In this document: positions 14,111-21,509 of the stretch, in pieces | How positions within the stretch are numbered: the stretch's first letter is position 1 | Layout: every line of letters begins with the position of its first letter | DNA from: a bacterium HR23 | GTDB taxonomy: Bacteria > Chloroflexota > Dehalococcoidia > Lucifugimonadales > HRBIN23 | NCBI GenBank assembly: GCA_002923335.1 | Contig: BEHZ01000009.1 | Span: forward strand, 1-21,587 | Direction of reading: 5' to 3' | Length of the DNA: 21,587 bases | Program-made: the position numbers and the translations under genes | Notes under the pieces: generated by a model | What the model was told of the DNA's origin: nothing | The model's input: only the letters and a program-made list of their open reading frames with translations | Database searches by the model: none

Positions 14111-14372
14111 ACAGACCCTCCCTTCCGTGGTGGCCGTGTTGACTCCCTTGGGCCTTGTGGACCTTGGAGCACCACCCCAACAGGCCCCAGGGGAGCAGTT
14201 CCTGCCCTATCTGTTCGTGGCCTTTGCACTGGTGTGGCTGGTCTTCTTCGGGTATCTCTTCTACCTGGTCCGCCGGCAGGCCGACCTGCGCCGGGACCTT
14301 GAGAACCTGCGCCGTTCTCAAGCCGAGGGTGAGCCGTCCCACTCCTCCCACACCCCATCCCGCCGTGAATGA
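14097..14372 (+). CDS. ccmD: CcmD-like small membrane protein
   Basis: This 91-residue protein has one transmembrane helix (about residues 37-59, PYLFVAFALVWLVFFGYLFY), followed by the basic helix VRRQADLRRDLENLRR. The Y-x4-F/Y-x2-VWL-x3-GY pattern and the charged tail after the membrane segment are typical of CcmD, which links CcmABC to the heme chaperone CcmE. It is somewhat longer than many CcmD proteins at both ends. The start overlaps ccmC by 14 bases and the end overlaps selA by 8 bases, with the shared sequence GTGAATGA. Confidence 0.8.
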   Translation: MPVPKQTLPSVVAVLTPLGLVDLGAPPQQAPGEQFLPYLFVAFALVWLVFFGYLFYLVRRQADLRRDLENLRRSQAEGEPSHSSHTPSRRE

Positions 14373-15735
14373 GCCCCTACGCACCCTTCCCAGTATTGAC
14401 CGCCTCCTGGGGCATCCCCAGGTGCAGGGGCTTCTCGCCCAGTTTAGCCGTGAGGCGGTGGTGGACCTGGCCCGCCAGGTGGTGGAGGATGCCCGCGCAA
14501 CCGCCTCCCAGGGCCAGCCCGTCCCCTCCCTGGATACCCTGGCCCAGCGTGTCGCCCGCCTGGCGGAACACCGCTGGCGTGCCGGCCCCCGGCGGGTCAT
14601 CAACGCCACGGGGGTGGTCCTCCACACCAACCTGGGGCGTGCCCCCCTCTCGGCCGACGCCCTCCATGCCATGCAAGAGGTGGCCCTCGGCTACTCGGAC
14701 CTGGAAATGGATGTGGAGGAGGGGGAGCGGGGAAGCCGGCAGGAGCATGTGCGCTACCTGTTGTGCGCCCTCACCGGAGCCGAGGACGCCCTGGTGGTGA
14801 ACAACAACGCCAGCGCTGTGCTCCTAGGGCTGGCCGCTTTGGCCCGGGGAAAAGAGGTCATCGTCTCCCGGGGGGAGGCGGTGGAGATCGGGGGCGGTTT
14901 CCGCATCCCTGATGTGCTCCGCCAATCGGGGGCAACCCTAGTAGAAGTGGGCACTACTAACCGCACCTACCTGAGCGATTACGAAAACGCCCTCACCCCC
15001 AACACCTCCGCCATCTTGCGGGTGCACCGCTCCAACTTCCGCCTCCTGGGATTCACCCACGAGCCACCCCTGGGGGACCTGGTGGCCCTGGGCCATAGCA
15101 AAGGCGTCCCCGTTCTGCACGACCTAGGCAGTGGGTGCCTTTTGGACACCGCCGCCTTTGGCCTCGCCCACGAGCCCATGCCCCAGGAGAGCATTCGGGC
15201 CGGAGCCGACTTGGTCTTCTTCTCGGGGGACAAACTGCTGGGTGCGCCTCAAGCGGGTATCGTAGTGGGGAAGCGGAGCCTGGTGCGCATGCTGGCCCGC
15301 CACCCACTGGCCCGGGCGGTGCGCATTGATAAGGTGAGCCTGGCGGGCCTCTCCGCCACCCTCCTCCACTACCTCAAAGGGGAGGCGGTAGCCAAAATCC
15401 CCATCTGGCAGATGCTCTCCCGTCCCCTGGAGGGCCTCCACCAGACCGCCCACAAATGGCAGGAGGCCATTGGCCCCCGTGCCCAGGTGCGGAAGGGGGA
15501 GTCTACCATCGGTGGAGGGAGCCTCCCGGGGGAGACCCTCCCCACTTGGTTGGTGGCCCTTTCCGCCGAAGGCGTCCCCGGTGGGGCCAAAGAGTTGGCC
15601 CGCCGTCTGCGGAGCCACACGCCCCCTGTCATCGCCCGCATCCAGGAGGAGCAGGTGGTCCTGGACCCCCGCACAGTCCTCCCCGATGAGGAACAAGCCC
15701 TCCTGGCCGCCGTCCGCTGGGCGCTGGGGGCGTAA
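14365..15735 (+). CDS. selA: L-seryl-tRNA(Sec) selenium transferase SelA
   Basis: SelA converts seryl-tRNA(Sec) to selenocysteinyl-tRNA(Sec) using selenophosphate and PLP. The 456-residue product matches the E. coli protein along its length: LRTLPSIDRLL, VINATGVVLHTNLGRAPLS, GAEDALVVNNNASAVLL, GKEVIVSRGEAVEIGGGFRI, VGTTNRTYLSDY, VPVLHDLGSGCLLD and the PLP-lysine segment FFSGDKLLGAPQAGIVVG with Lys290. The GTG at 14365 begins NEPLRTLPSIDR in the normal SelA place, but has no clear ribosome site, so translation is probably coupled to ccmD. A GTG at 14329 is an alternative. No selB, selC or selD is visible here. Decoding of selenocysteine by this organism follows if those genes exist elsewhere. 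Confidence 0.96.
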   Translation: MNEPLRTLPSIDRLLGHPQVQGLLAQFSREAVVDLARQVVEDARATASQGQPVPSLDTLAQRVARLAEHRWRAGPRRVINATGVVLHTNLGRAPLSADALHAMQEVALGYSDLEMDVEEGERGSRQEHVRYLLCALTGAEDALVVNNNASAVLLGLAALARGKEVIVSRGEAVEIGGGFRIPDVLRQSGATLVEVGTTNRTYLSDYENALTPNTSAILRVHRSNFRLLGFTHEPPLGDLVALGHSKGVPVLHDLGSGCLLDTAAFGLAHEPMPQESIRAGADLVFFSGDKLLGAPQAGIVVGKRSLVRMLARHPLARAVRIDKVSLAGLSATLLHYLKGEAVAKIPIWQMLSRPLEGLHQTAHKWQEAIGPRAQVRKGESTIGGGSLPGETLPTWLVALSAEGVPGGAKELARRLRSHTPPVIARIQEEQVVLDPRTVLPDEEQALLAAVRWALGA

Positions 15736-15755
15736 GCGCAGGAGGTGAAGCACAT

Positions 15756-16517
15756 ATGCCGGACTTCCTGCTTGTCCACGATGCCGGCCACGGCAAATGG
15801 GAATGGGAGGGGGTGTGGGGCCATTTGGAGCACGCCCGCCGAACCCGAGAGCCGATGCTGCACCCCCTCTTTACCGCCTGGCGGGTTGCCCTCCCCGACC
15901 TGCCCGGCCACGGCACCCACTTCTGTGCCGACCCCCCTCAGCGCCTCACCGCCGAGGCGTGCGCCCAGGCGCTGGCCGACGCTGCTGCTCAGGTGGCATT
16001 GCGCAAGCCCATACTCGTTGTCCACGGCCTCACTGCCTCCCTGGCTCTCCTGGCATCCCAGCGCCTCAAGGACGCCCCGAGCCGAGTGGTGCTCCTGGCG
16101 GGGGTGGTGCCCCCGGCAGGGCAGACGCCCCTGCAAGCCCTTCCTTCGGCGGTGCGCCTGGCTCTAAGGGGCCAGCGCCTTCTGCCTGCCCCCAGGGGCT
16201 ACTTGCGCTTGCACCGGGAGTTTGTCTTGAAGATCCTGGCCAGCGATATGGACTACCCCAAGGCGGGTGCCCTGCTCCTGAAGCGCCTTACCCCCATCCC
16301 TCTGACCCCCTTCCAGCAAGCCCTGCCCGCCGACGCCCTTAAGCCCCCTTGCCCCGTAACCTATGTGGTGCTAACCCAAGACCGTCTTTACCCACCAGAG
16401 CATCAACGCCAGACCGCCCAGCGCCTGGGGGCGGAGGTGCTAGAAATAGGAGCAGGCCACGAAGCGCCCCTCTCCCGCCCGGAGGAGGTGGCCCAGGTGC
16501 TTCTGCGGTGGGCCTAA
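15756..16517 (+). CDS. Alpha/beta-hydrolase-fold protein, nucleophile Ser apparently missing
   Basis: A 253-residue protein with the alpha/beta hydrolase layout of the plant esterase/hydroxynitrile lyase-like group. An N-terminal FLLVHDAGHGKWEWEGVW (residues 4-21) corresponds to the oxyanion strand LVHGxxHGxWxW, and LPDLPGHGTH at 47-55 is typical. Asp209 (VLTQDRLYPPEHQ) and His235 (GAGHEAPLSRPEEV) fit the acid and base of the triad. The nucleophile elbow, normally GHSMGG, reads VHGLTA at 89-94, so the serine position is Gly91. It may not be a classical hydrolase. AGGAGGTGA lies upstream of the ATG, 20 bases after selA. It ends back to back with the antiporter gene. Function is unknown. Confidence 0.82.
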   Translation: MPDFLLVHDAGHGKWEWEGVWGHLEHARRTREPMLHPLFTAWRVALPDLPGHGTHFCADPPQRLTAEACAQALADAAAQVALRKPILVVHGLTASLALLASQRLKDAPSRVVLLAGVVPPAGQTPLQALPSAVRLALRGQRLLPAPRGYLRLHREFVLKILASDMDYPKAGALLLKRLTPIPLTPFQQALPADALKPPCPVTYVVLTQDRLYPPEHQRQTAQRLGAEVLEIGAGHEAPLSRPEEVAQVLLRWA

Positions 16518-18218
16518 CTATCCGTAGAAGGTTACCCGGCGCACGGTAACGAAGCGTTCCACCTCCCGTGGGGGGACACCGGCCGCCCGCAGAACCATGC
16601 GCACGAAGCCCAGGCTGGCCTCAAAACTGGGATGAATCACCTCGCTGGCCCCCAACTCCCGCAGGGACTCCACCACCCCCTCCTCGCCGCTGGCCCGGGC
16701 CACCACCTCCACCCCCCGACGCACGCCCCGCACCGCCCGCACCACCCGCTCCACACTCCGCCGGTCCGAGAAGGTAACCGCCACCGCCGACGCGCGTGCG
16801 ACTCCCGCCTGCTCCAGCACCTCCGGGTCCCCCGCATCCCCCAGAATGCACGGGATACCCTGTGCCCGCAGGGGACGCAGACGCTCGCCGTCCAGGTCTA
16901 CGACCACATAGGGATAGCCCCGGCTCTCCAGGGCTTGGGCAGTCTCCTGACCCACTTGCCCATACCCGCAAATAATGGTATGCCCCATCATCTCCTTGTG
17001 GCGGGCACGCCCCAGATAGGTTCGCCTCGGCTCCCGAAACACCCCACCCGCCCACGGCAGTCGGCGCAGAAGCCGGGTAAGCCCGTCGCCCGCCGAGACC
17101 ACAGCAGGGTTCACCAGGATGGAGAGCACCGCCCCTGCCAGCACTAGGGAGTAGGCATTGCTGGACAGAAACCCCACTGCCAGCCCTGTTTGCGCCAGCA
17201 GGAAGGCCTCCTCCCCTATCTGGGCCATCAGCAGTGCGGTCAACACCACGGTGCGCCCCCGAAAGCCGAACGCCAACCCCACCCCTATGAGGATGAGGGT
17301 CTTCACTACAACGACGAGGACCAGCACCAGACCCACACCCGCCGGGTTCTTCAGCACAAAGGGGATGTCCAGGAGCATCCCCACCGATAGGAAGAAGAAG
17401 GTTACAAAGATGTCCGAGACAGGCGACACCTCCTTCAGCACCTTCCGACTCACATCGGTATCCGCCAGTAGGAGGCCCGCGACAAAAGCCCCCAGCGCCA
17501 TAGACACGCCCAGCAGGAAGGTAAGGTAGGCCATGCCCAGAGCCAGGGCCACCGCTGCCAGGAGGAGGAGTTCCCTTCCCCAATGGGCAACCCGACGCAA
17601 AACCGAAGGCATGACCTGTGCGCCCAGGGCGTAGGCCACCACCACAAAGGCCACCGCCTTCCCCAGGGCCACCACCACCCCTACTCCGCTTCCTGCCCCC
17701 TCCCCTCGCCCCAGCGCCGAGACCACCACCAGCGCCAGAGGCAGGGGAAGGTCCTGCACAATGGTGAAGGGTAAAGCCAAACGCCCGTGCAGGGTATCCG
17801 TCTCACCCCGCTGGGCCAGCAACTTGGCCACCATTGTGGTGCTGGAGAGGGAGAGAATAAGTCCCAGGTAGAAGGCTTGCGCCCACGGCAGGCCCGCCAC
17901 CACAGCCACAACTATCAGGGGCGCGGTCAAAGCCAGTTGCAGAAACGGCCCCAGGAGGGTGAAGTGGCTCATCCGGCGCAGGTGGGAAAGGGAGAGTTCC
18001 GTTCCCGCCTGGAACATGAGGAAGGCAACGCCCAACTGGGCCAGGAGGGTAACCTGTGCGGTGTCGCCAATCAGGCCCGTGGCATAGGGGCCGACCACGA
18101 CCCCCGCCAGGATATACCCCAGCACCGGGGGCTGGCCCAACCGACGGGCCACACCCCCGAAAAGGAAGGCCGCGGCCACCGCCACCACAATCTCCACCAT
18201 CGTTGGGAGGCCAGCCAT
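16518..18218 (-). CDS. CPA2 family cation/H+ antiporter with TrkA-N domain (Kef-type)
   Basis: A 566-residue protein. Residues up to roughly 385 form a 12-13 segment CPA2 antiporter domain, including RLGQPPVLGYILAGVVVGP, LGVAFLMFQAGTELSLSHLRR, LSSTTMVAKLLAQRG and FTIVQDLPLPL (the QD motif seen in KefC-like exchangers). A cytoplasmic nucleotide-binding TrkA-N domain follows with GHTIICGYGQVGQETAQ (GxGxxG), VVVDLDGERL and a final VIHPSFEASLGFVRMVL. This suggests potassium or sodium/proton exchange gated by NAD(H) or a related ligand. I start at the ATG at 18218, which has GGGGGGTTAGG ahead; the frame is open to an ATG at 18266. No KefF/G ancillary subunit is adjacent. Confidence 0.93.
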   Translation of the reverse strand: MAGLPTMVEIVVAVAAAFLFGGVARRLGQPPVLGYILAGVVVGPYATGLIGDTAQVTLLAQLGVAFLMFQAGTELSLSHLRRMSHFTLLGPFLQLALTAPLIVVAVVAGLPWAQAFYLGLILSLSSTTMVAKLLAQRGETDTLHGRLALPFTIVQDLPLPLALVVVSALGRGEGAGSGVGVVVALGKAVAFVVVAYALGAQVMPSVLRRVAHWGRELLLLAAVALALGMAYLTFLLGVSMALGAFVAGLLLADTDVSRKVLKEVSPVSDIFVTFFFLSVGMLLDIPFVLKNPAGVGLVLVLVVVVKTLILIGVGLAFGFRGRTVVLTALLMAQIGEEAFLLAQTGLAVGFLSSNAYSLVLAGAVLSILVNPAVVSAGDGLTRLLRRLPWAGGVFREPRRTYLGRARHKEMMGHTIICGYGQVGQETAQALESRGYPYVVVDLDGERLRPLRAQGIPCILGDAGDPEVLEQAGVARASAVAVTFSDRRSVERVVRAVRGVRRGVEVVARASGEEGVVESLRELGASEVIHPSFEASLGFVRMVLRAAGVPPREVERFVTVRRVTFYG

Positions 18219-18237
18219 CCTAACCCCCCTGTTCCGA

Positions 18238-18255
18238 GACGGCCCCAGGGCCGTC
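18238..18255. repeat. 18-bp palindrome upstream of the antiporter gene
   Basis: GACGGCCC-CA-GGGCCGTC has two perfect 8-base arms. It lies 20 bases upstream of the antiporter start, downstream of its likely promoter, so it could be an operator or a leader hairpin for that gene. Confidence 0.6.
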
Positions 18256-18270
18256 GGCACCATCACCGCT

Positions 18271-18299
18271 ATGATACACTAGGGGTGAGGCCCTGGCTA
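18271..18299 (-). promoter_or_regulatory. Candidate promoter of the antiporter gene
   Basis: On the minus strand a TAGCCA -35 (complement at 18294-18299, four of six) is separated by 17 bases from a TATCAT -10 (complement at 18271-18276, five of six). Transcription would start near 18264, some 46 bases before the ATG. The overlapping plus-strand TATGAT at 18270-18275 might serve the zinc-ribbon gene but lacks a -35. Confidence 0.4.
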
Positions 18300-18304
18300 G
18301 CGAG

Positions 18305-18487
18305 ATGGTAGAGCGTTTCCGTTGCCTTTCCTGCGGGCACACCTTCCCCTGGTTCCGTGCCGACAGGGGCGAGCCGGCCTGCCCGGCGTGTAGGAGCACC
18401 CGCCTGGAAGCCAACCCCTGGCTTCTCGGCACCGCCGACGCCGACCTGACCGCCGAGGAGCACCTGGCTGTCGCCCTAGAGGTGTGA
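18305..18487 (+). CDS. Small zinc-ribbon protein
   Basis: The predicted protein has 60 residues. Two CxxC pairs, CLSC near residues 7-10 and CPAC near 26-29, with the segment GHTFPWFRADRGEPA between them, form a zinc-ribbon-type metal site. The C-terminal half (ADADLTAEEHLAVALEV) looks helical and acidic. Such small proteins often act as regulators or protein-binding adaptors, but no specific role can be assigned. The ribosome site is weak (AGCGAG). It lies 43 bases ahead of rarA in the same direction, so they may be cotranscribed. A CACGGCC-GTA-GGCCGTG hairpin at 18504-18520 sits in the gap between the two. Confidence 0.72.
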   Translation: MVERFRCLSCGHTFPWFRADRGEPACPACRSTRLEANPWLLGTADADLTAEEHLAVALEV

Positions 18488-18530
18488 GGGGAGGCGTGTA
18501 TGGCACGGCCGTAGGCCGTGTAAGGGGGGT

Positions 18531-19874
18531 GTGGTGGCCGACCTATTTGCATCCGCACGCCAGCGTGCCCAGGAGCGGGAGGCCCCCTTAGCATCCCGTA
18601 TGCGCCCCCGCACCCTGGACGAGTTCGTGGGCCAGGAGCACCTCGTCGGACCAGGACGCCTCTTGCGTCGGGCCATAGAGCAGGACGCCGTCCCCTCTAT
18701 GGTGCTGTGGGGGCCACCCGGCTCGGGCAAGACCACCCTGGCCCATCTTATCGCCCGCCTCACCAAATCCCACTTTGAGCCTATCTCGGCCGTCTCTGCC
18801 GGGGTGGCCGACCTGCGCCGAATCGTGGAGGAGGCCAAGGAGCGTCGGGGGCTTTACGGCCAGCGCACCATCCTCTTTATTGACGAAATCCACCGCTTCA
18901 ATAAGGCCCAGCAGGACGCCATCCTGCCCTATGTGGAGGACGGAACCATCACCCTCATCGGGGCGACCACGGAAAACCCCTCCTTTGAGGTCATCGCCCC
19001 CCTTCTCTCTCGGTGCCGGGTCTTTACCCTCAACCCCCTCACCGATGAGCAGGTGAAGCGCATCGTCCAGCGTGCCCTGGCCGACACCGAACGGGGGTTG
19101 GGGGCGCTCAAGGCATCCCTGGAGGAGGAGGCCTGGAGCCTCCTGCTGGCCGCCGCCAGCGGGGACGCACGGGTAGCCCTCAACGCTGTGGAACTGGCGG
19201 CGACGGCTGCCACGCCCGCCCCGGATGGCCGTCGCATCATCACCCTGCCCCTCATAGAAGAGGCCCTCCAGCGCCGTGCTCTCCGGTATGACCGTGCGGG
19301 CGACCAGCACTACGACACCATCTCCGCCTTCATCAAGAGCCTGCGGGGCTCGGACCCGGACGCCGCGGTGTACTGGCTGGTGCGCATGTTGGATGCGGGA
19401 GAGGACCCCCGGTTCGTGGCCCGGCGCATGGTGATCCACGCCGCGGAGGACGTGGGGCTGGCAGACCCCACAGCTTTGCTGGTGGCCACTGCCGCCGCGC
19501 ACGCGGTGGAGTACGTGGGCATGCCCGAAGCACAGATCCCCCTGGCGGAGGCAGCCATTTACATCGCCTGCGCCCCCAAGAGCAACGCGGTGGTGCGGGC
19601 CCTGGCCCGGGCCCGGGAGGACGTGAGGACCCACACTCCGGAACCCGTCCCCGCCCACCTCCGGGACAGCTCCTACCCCGGTGCGGTCCGGCTCGGTCAC
19701 GGCCAGGGCTACCGCTACCCGCACGACTACCCCGGAGGGTTCGTGGAGCAGGACTACCTGCCGGAAGGCCTGCGCGGCCGTGTCTACTACGAACCCACCG
19801 AGCGGGGCCTGGAGGCCGAGATCCGCAGGCGCCTGTGCGGGTGGTGGCCGCGCCGTCATCCAGAGGGGGCTTAG
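18531..19874 (+). CDS. rarA: Replication-associated recombination protein RarA (MgsA)
   Basis: A 447-residue clamp-loader-like AAA+ ATPase that acts at stalled or broken replication forks. It opens with RMRPRTLDEFVGQEHLVGPG, then Walker A GPPGSGKTT at 61-69, Walker B ILFIDEIHRFN at 114-124, sensor 1 GATTENPSFEV, the arginine-finger region LLSRCRVF, and the family-specific HYDTISAFIKSLRGSDPDAA segment near 263-282, ending with HDYPGGFVEQDYLP. Start codons GTG at 18531 and 18534 are adjacent; AAGGGGGG at 18522-18529 suits the second slightly better. The part after about 19340 uses clearly fewer A/T-ending codons than the part before. It converges with the PucR-type gene, 14 bases away. Confidence 0.96.
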   Translation: MVADLFASARQRAQEREAPLASRMRPRTLDEFVGQEHLVGPGRLLRRAIEQDAVPSMVLWGPPGSGKTTLAHLIARLTKSHFEPISAVSAGVADLRRIVEEAKERRGLYGQRTILFIDEIHRFNKAQQDAILPYVEDGTITLIGATTENPSFEVIAPLLSRCRVFTLNPLTDEQVKRIVQRALADTERGLGALKASLEEEAWSLLLAAASGDARVALNAVELAATAATPAPDGRRIITLPLIEEALQRRALRYDRAGDQHYDTISAFIKSLRGSDPDAAVYWLVRMLDAGEDPRFVARRMVIHAAEDVGLADPTALLVATAAAHAVEYVGMPEAQIPLAEAAIYIACAPKSNAVVRALARAREDVRTHTPEPVPAHLRDSSYPGAVRLGHGQGYRYPHDYPGGFVEQDYLPEGLRGRVYYEPTERGLEAEIRRRLCGWWPRRHPEGA

Positions 19875-19888
19875 CAGCCGGACGGACC

Positions 19889-21466
19889 TCAGAGGGCGCC
19901 CACGAGAGAGCTCCAGGCCACCGCCAGGTGAAGCCGCAGGCGCAGGTCGGGGTCGTCCAGGCTGGCGCCGAGTAGATCCTCGATGCGGGCCACCCGGTGG
20001 CGGAGGGTGTTCCAGTGGAGGTGCAAGGCACGGGCCGCGGCCCTTTGGTTGAAGCCGTTCGCCACCAAGGCCCTGGCGGTGGCCTCCAGGGCAGGGCTTG
20101 CGGCCCGCAGGCGGCCCAGGGTGCTGTGGTACAGGGCCTCCAGAGCCTCCCGGTCCTGGCAGCCGTGCAGGAGCCGCAGCACCAGGGCGTCCTCGTACCA
20201 CCACACCCCCGGGCCACGGGCCACGGACAAGGTGGCGCGTGCTTCCTCCAGGCTCACGTGCAGCTGCCGGTGGTCAGACTCAGGCCTCCCCACGGCCAGG
20301 GCCACGGGGAGCTCGGGGACCTGGGCGCGCAGGAGCTCGTACAGGAGTCTCGTACGGTCCCGCAGGCGCGCGGGGGGGACGTCCGCGGGAAGCAGGAGCA
20401 CCACCTGGTTCAACTCGAAGGCCAAGAACACGGGCAGCTGGAGGCTGCGGAGGGCTTGTTCTGCCGCCTGGCCGAGCCGGTAGCGGGCCTGGAAGTCCTC
20501 CGTGGAGTGCAGGGGCCGTAGGGAGGCGCGGCCTTCCGGGTCCAGGGAGACCACCACGGCCACCGCGTAGCTCCCCCTTACGTCGAACCCGAGGAGCTGG
20601 GCCCGCTCCTGCAGGGCCCGGTCGAAGCTTAGCCGGCCCTGCAGCACAGCTTCCACGAAGGTGCTGCGGACCCTGGCTTCTGCGTCCGCCACCGCCTGCT
20701 GCCGGAGGAAGTGCAATCCCATCACCAGGGCCGCGTGCTCGGCCGCCCGCACGTCCACGTCGCGGAAGGGCTCTCCTGGGCCGGCCACCAGGACAAGCTC
20801 CGCGGAAGCCGCGGTGCCCGTGCGGACCGGCCGGCGCAACAGGGCCGTGCCGTCCTCCAGCACGGTGACTCCCTCCTGCCCGGAGGGTTGAAAGGGCGAG
20901 CCCAGGAGTCGGTGGGCCAGGGTCTCGTCCCCGGCCAGCAGCCGGCCTCGGGGGTCCAGGACGAACACCTTGCGCCCCAGCAGCCCTTCCAGCCGCGACT
21001 GGATGTCCGACACCGCCTGCGCCTCCAGGGCGGCCTCCGTGAGCTCGCGGTGGATGCGTTCGGAACGTTCCAGGGACTCGAAGTGGGTCCGGATGATGGC
21101 CCGGTTGATGGTCTCCGCCAAGTCCACGAAGGACACGTCCTCCGTGGCCTCCAGCACCGCGAGCCCGGCCCGGCTGGCCTCCTCCACCACCGCGGGCGGC
21201 GTGGCCGCAAAAAACTCCCCTCCGGCCCGGAACAGGATGGCCGCCACCCCCGCCTGGTGCAGTTCGCGCACGATCCGCCCCTGCTCGTGGGGGTCCGGGG
21301 GCCAGCTGTACGCCGTGGTCAGCAAGAGCTCCCCGCCGTGGAGCCAGGGGAGGACCTCCGGCCAGGTGTGGACCCACCGGATCTGGCGGTCGAGGCCCAC
21401 AGGGGCTAAAGCCCGGACCCCGTTGAGTTCCGGAAACCCGAGGACGTCTCGTACACGGAGTGCCAT
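19889..21466 (-). CDS. PucR-family transcriptional regulator
   Basis: A 525-residue PucR-type DNA-binding regulator. The N-terminal PucR domain begins LRVRDVLGFPELNGVRALAP and includes ELLLTTAYSW and GVAAILFRAGGEFF. A central region has a sensor segment (LEGLLGRKVFVLDPRGRLLAG) and a CdaR GGDEF-like portion (YAVAVVVSLDPEGRASLRPL, VFLAFELNQVVLLLP). The C-terminal helix-turn-helix is ALVANGFNQRAAARALHLHWNTLRHRVARIEDLLG within about residues 465-505. Family members control purine, amino-acid, sugar-acid or polyketide metabolism in response to a ligand; the target here is unknown because no catabolic neighbour lies in the window. The ATG at 21466 is the first residue of the family domain. Codon use is richer in GCG and CCG than genes to the left. 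Confidence 0.93.
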   Translation of the reverse strand: MALRVRDVLGFPELNGVRALAPVGLDRQIRWVHTWPEVLPWLHGGELLLTTAYSWPPDPHEQGRIVRELHQAGVAAILFRAGGEFFAATPPAVVEEASRAGLAVLEATEDVSFVDLAETINRAIIRTHFESLERSERIHRELTEAALEAQAVSDIQSRLEGLLGRKVFVLDPRGRLLAGDETLAHRLLGSPFQPSGQEGVTVLEDGTALLRRPVRTGTAASAELVLVAGPGEPFRDVDVRAAEHAALVMGLHFLRQQAVADAEARVRSTFVEAVLQGRLSFDRALQERAQLLGFDVRGSYAVAVVVSLDPEGRASLRPLHSTEDFQARYRLGQAAEQALRSLQLPVFLAFELNQVVLLLPADVPPARLRDRTRLLYELLRAQVPELPVALAVGRPESDHRQLHVSLEEARATLSVARGPGVWWYEDALVLRLLHGCQDREALEALYHSTLGRLRAASPALEATARALVANGFNQRAAARALHLHWNTLRHRVARIEDLLGASLDDPDLRLRLHLAVAWSSLVGAL

Positions 21467-21490
21467 CTGGACCTGGGTTGTTGCGCTTCG

Positions 21491-21509
21491 GTGCTTATGA
21501 CTTTAGCAC
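21491..21509. promoter_or_regulatory. Imperfect 19-bp palindrome upstream of the PucR-type gene
   Basis: GTGCTTATGACTTTAGCAC has five paired bases at each end (GTGCT/AGCAC) and one further pair inside. It lies 24 bases upstream of the ATG, a normal place for an autoregulatory operator. The remaining bases to 21587 contain no recognisable gene. Confidence 0.4.

Noticed and set aside
14155..14364. Upstream extension of selA
   Set aside because: It overlaps ccmD in another frame and does not match the SelA N-terminus.
18588..20204. 538-codon minus-strand open frame across rarA
   Set aside because: It is antisense to rarA, which has full AAA+ motifs, and the translation is glycine/proline/arginine-rich without domains.
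20280..21377. 365-codon minus-strand open frame
   Set aside because: It is the PucR-type gene read in a shifted frame; the translation is low complexity.
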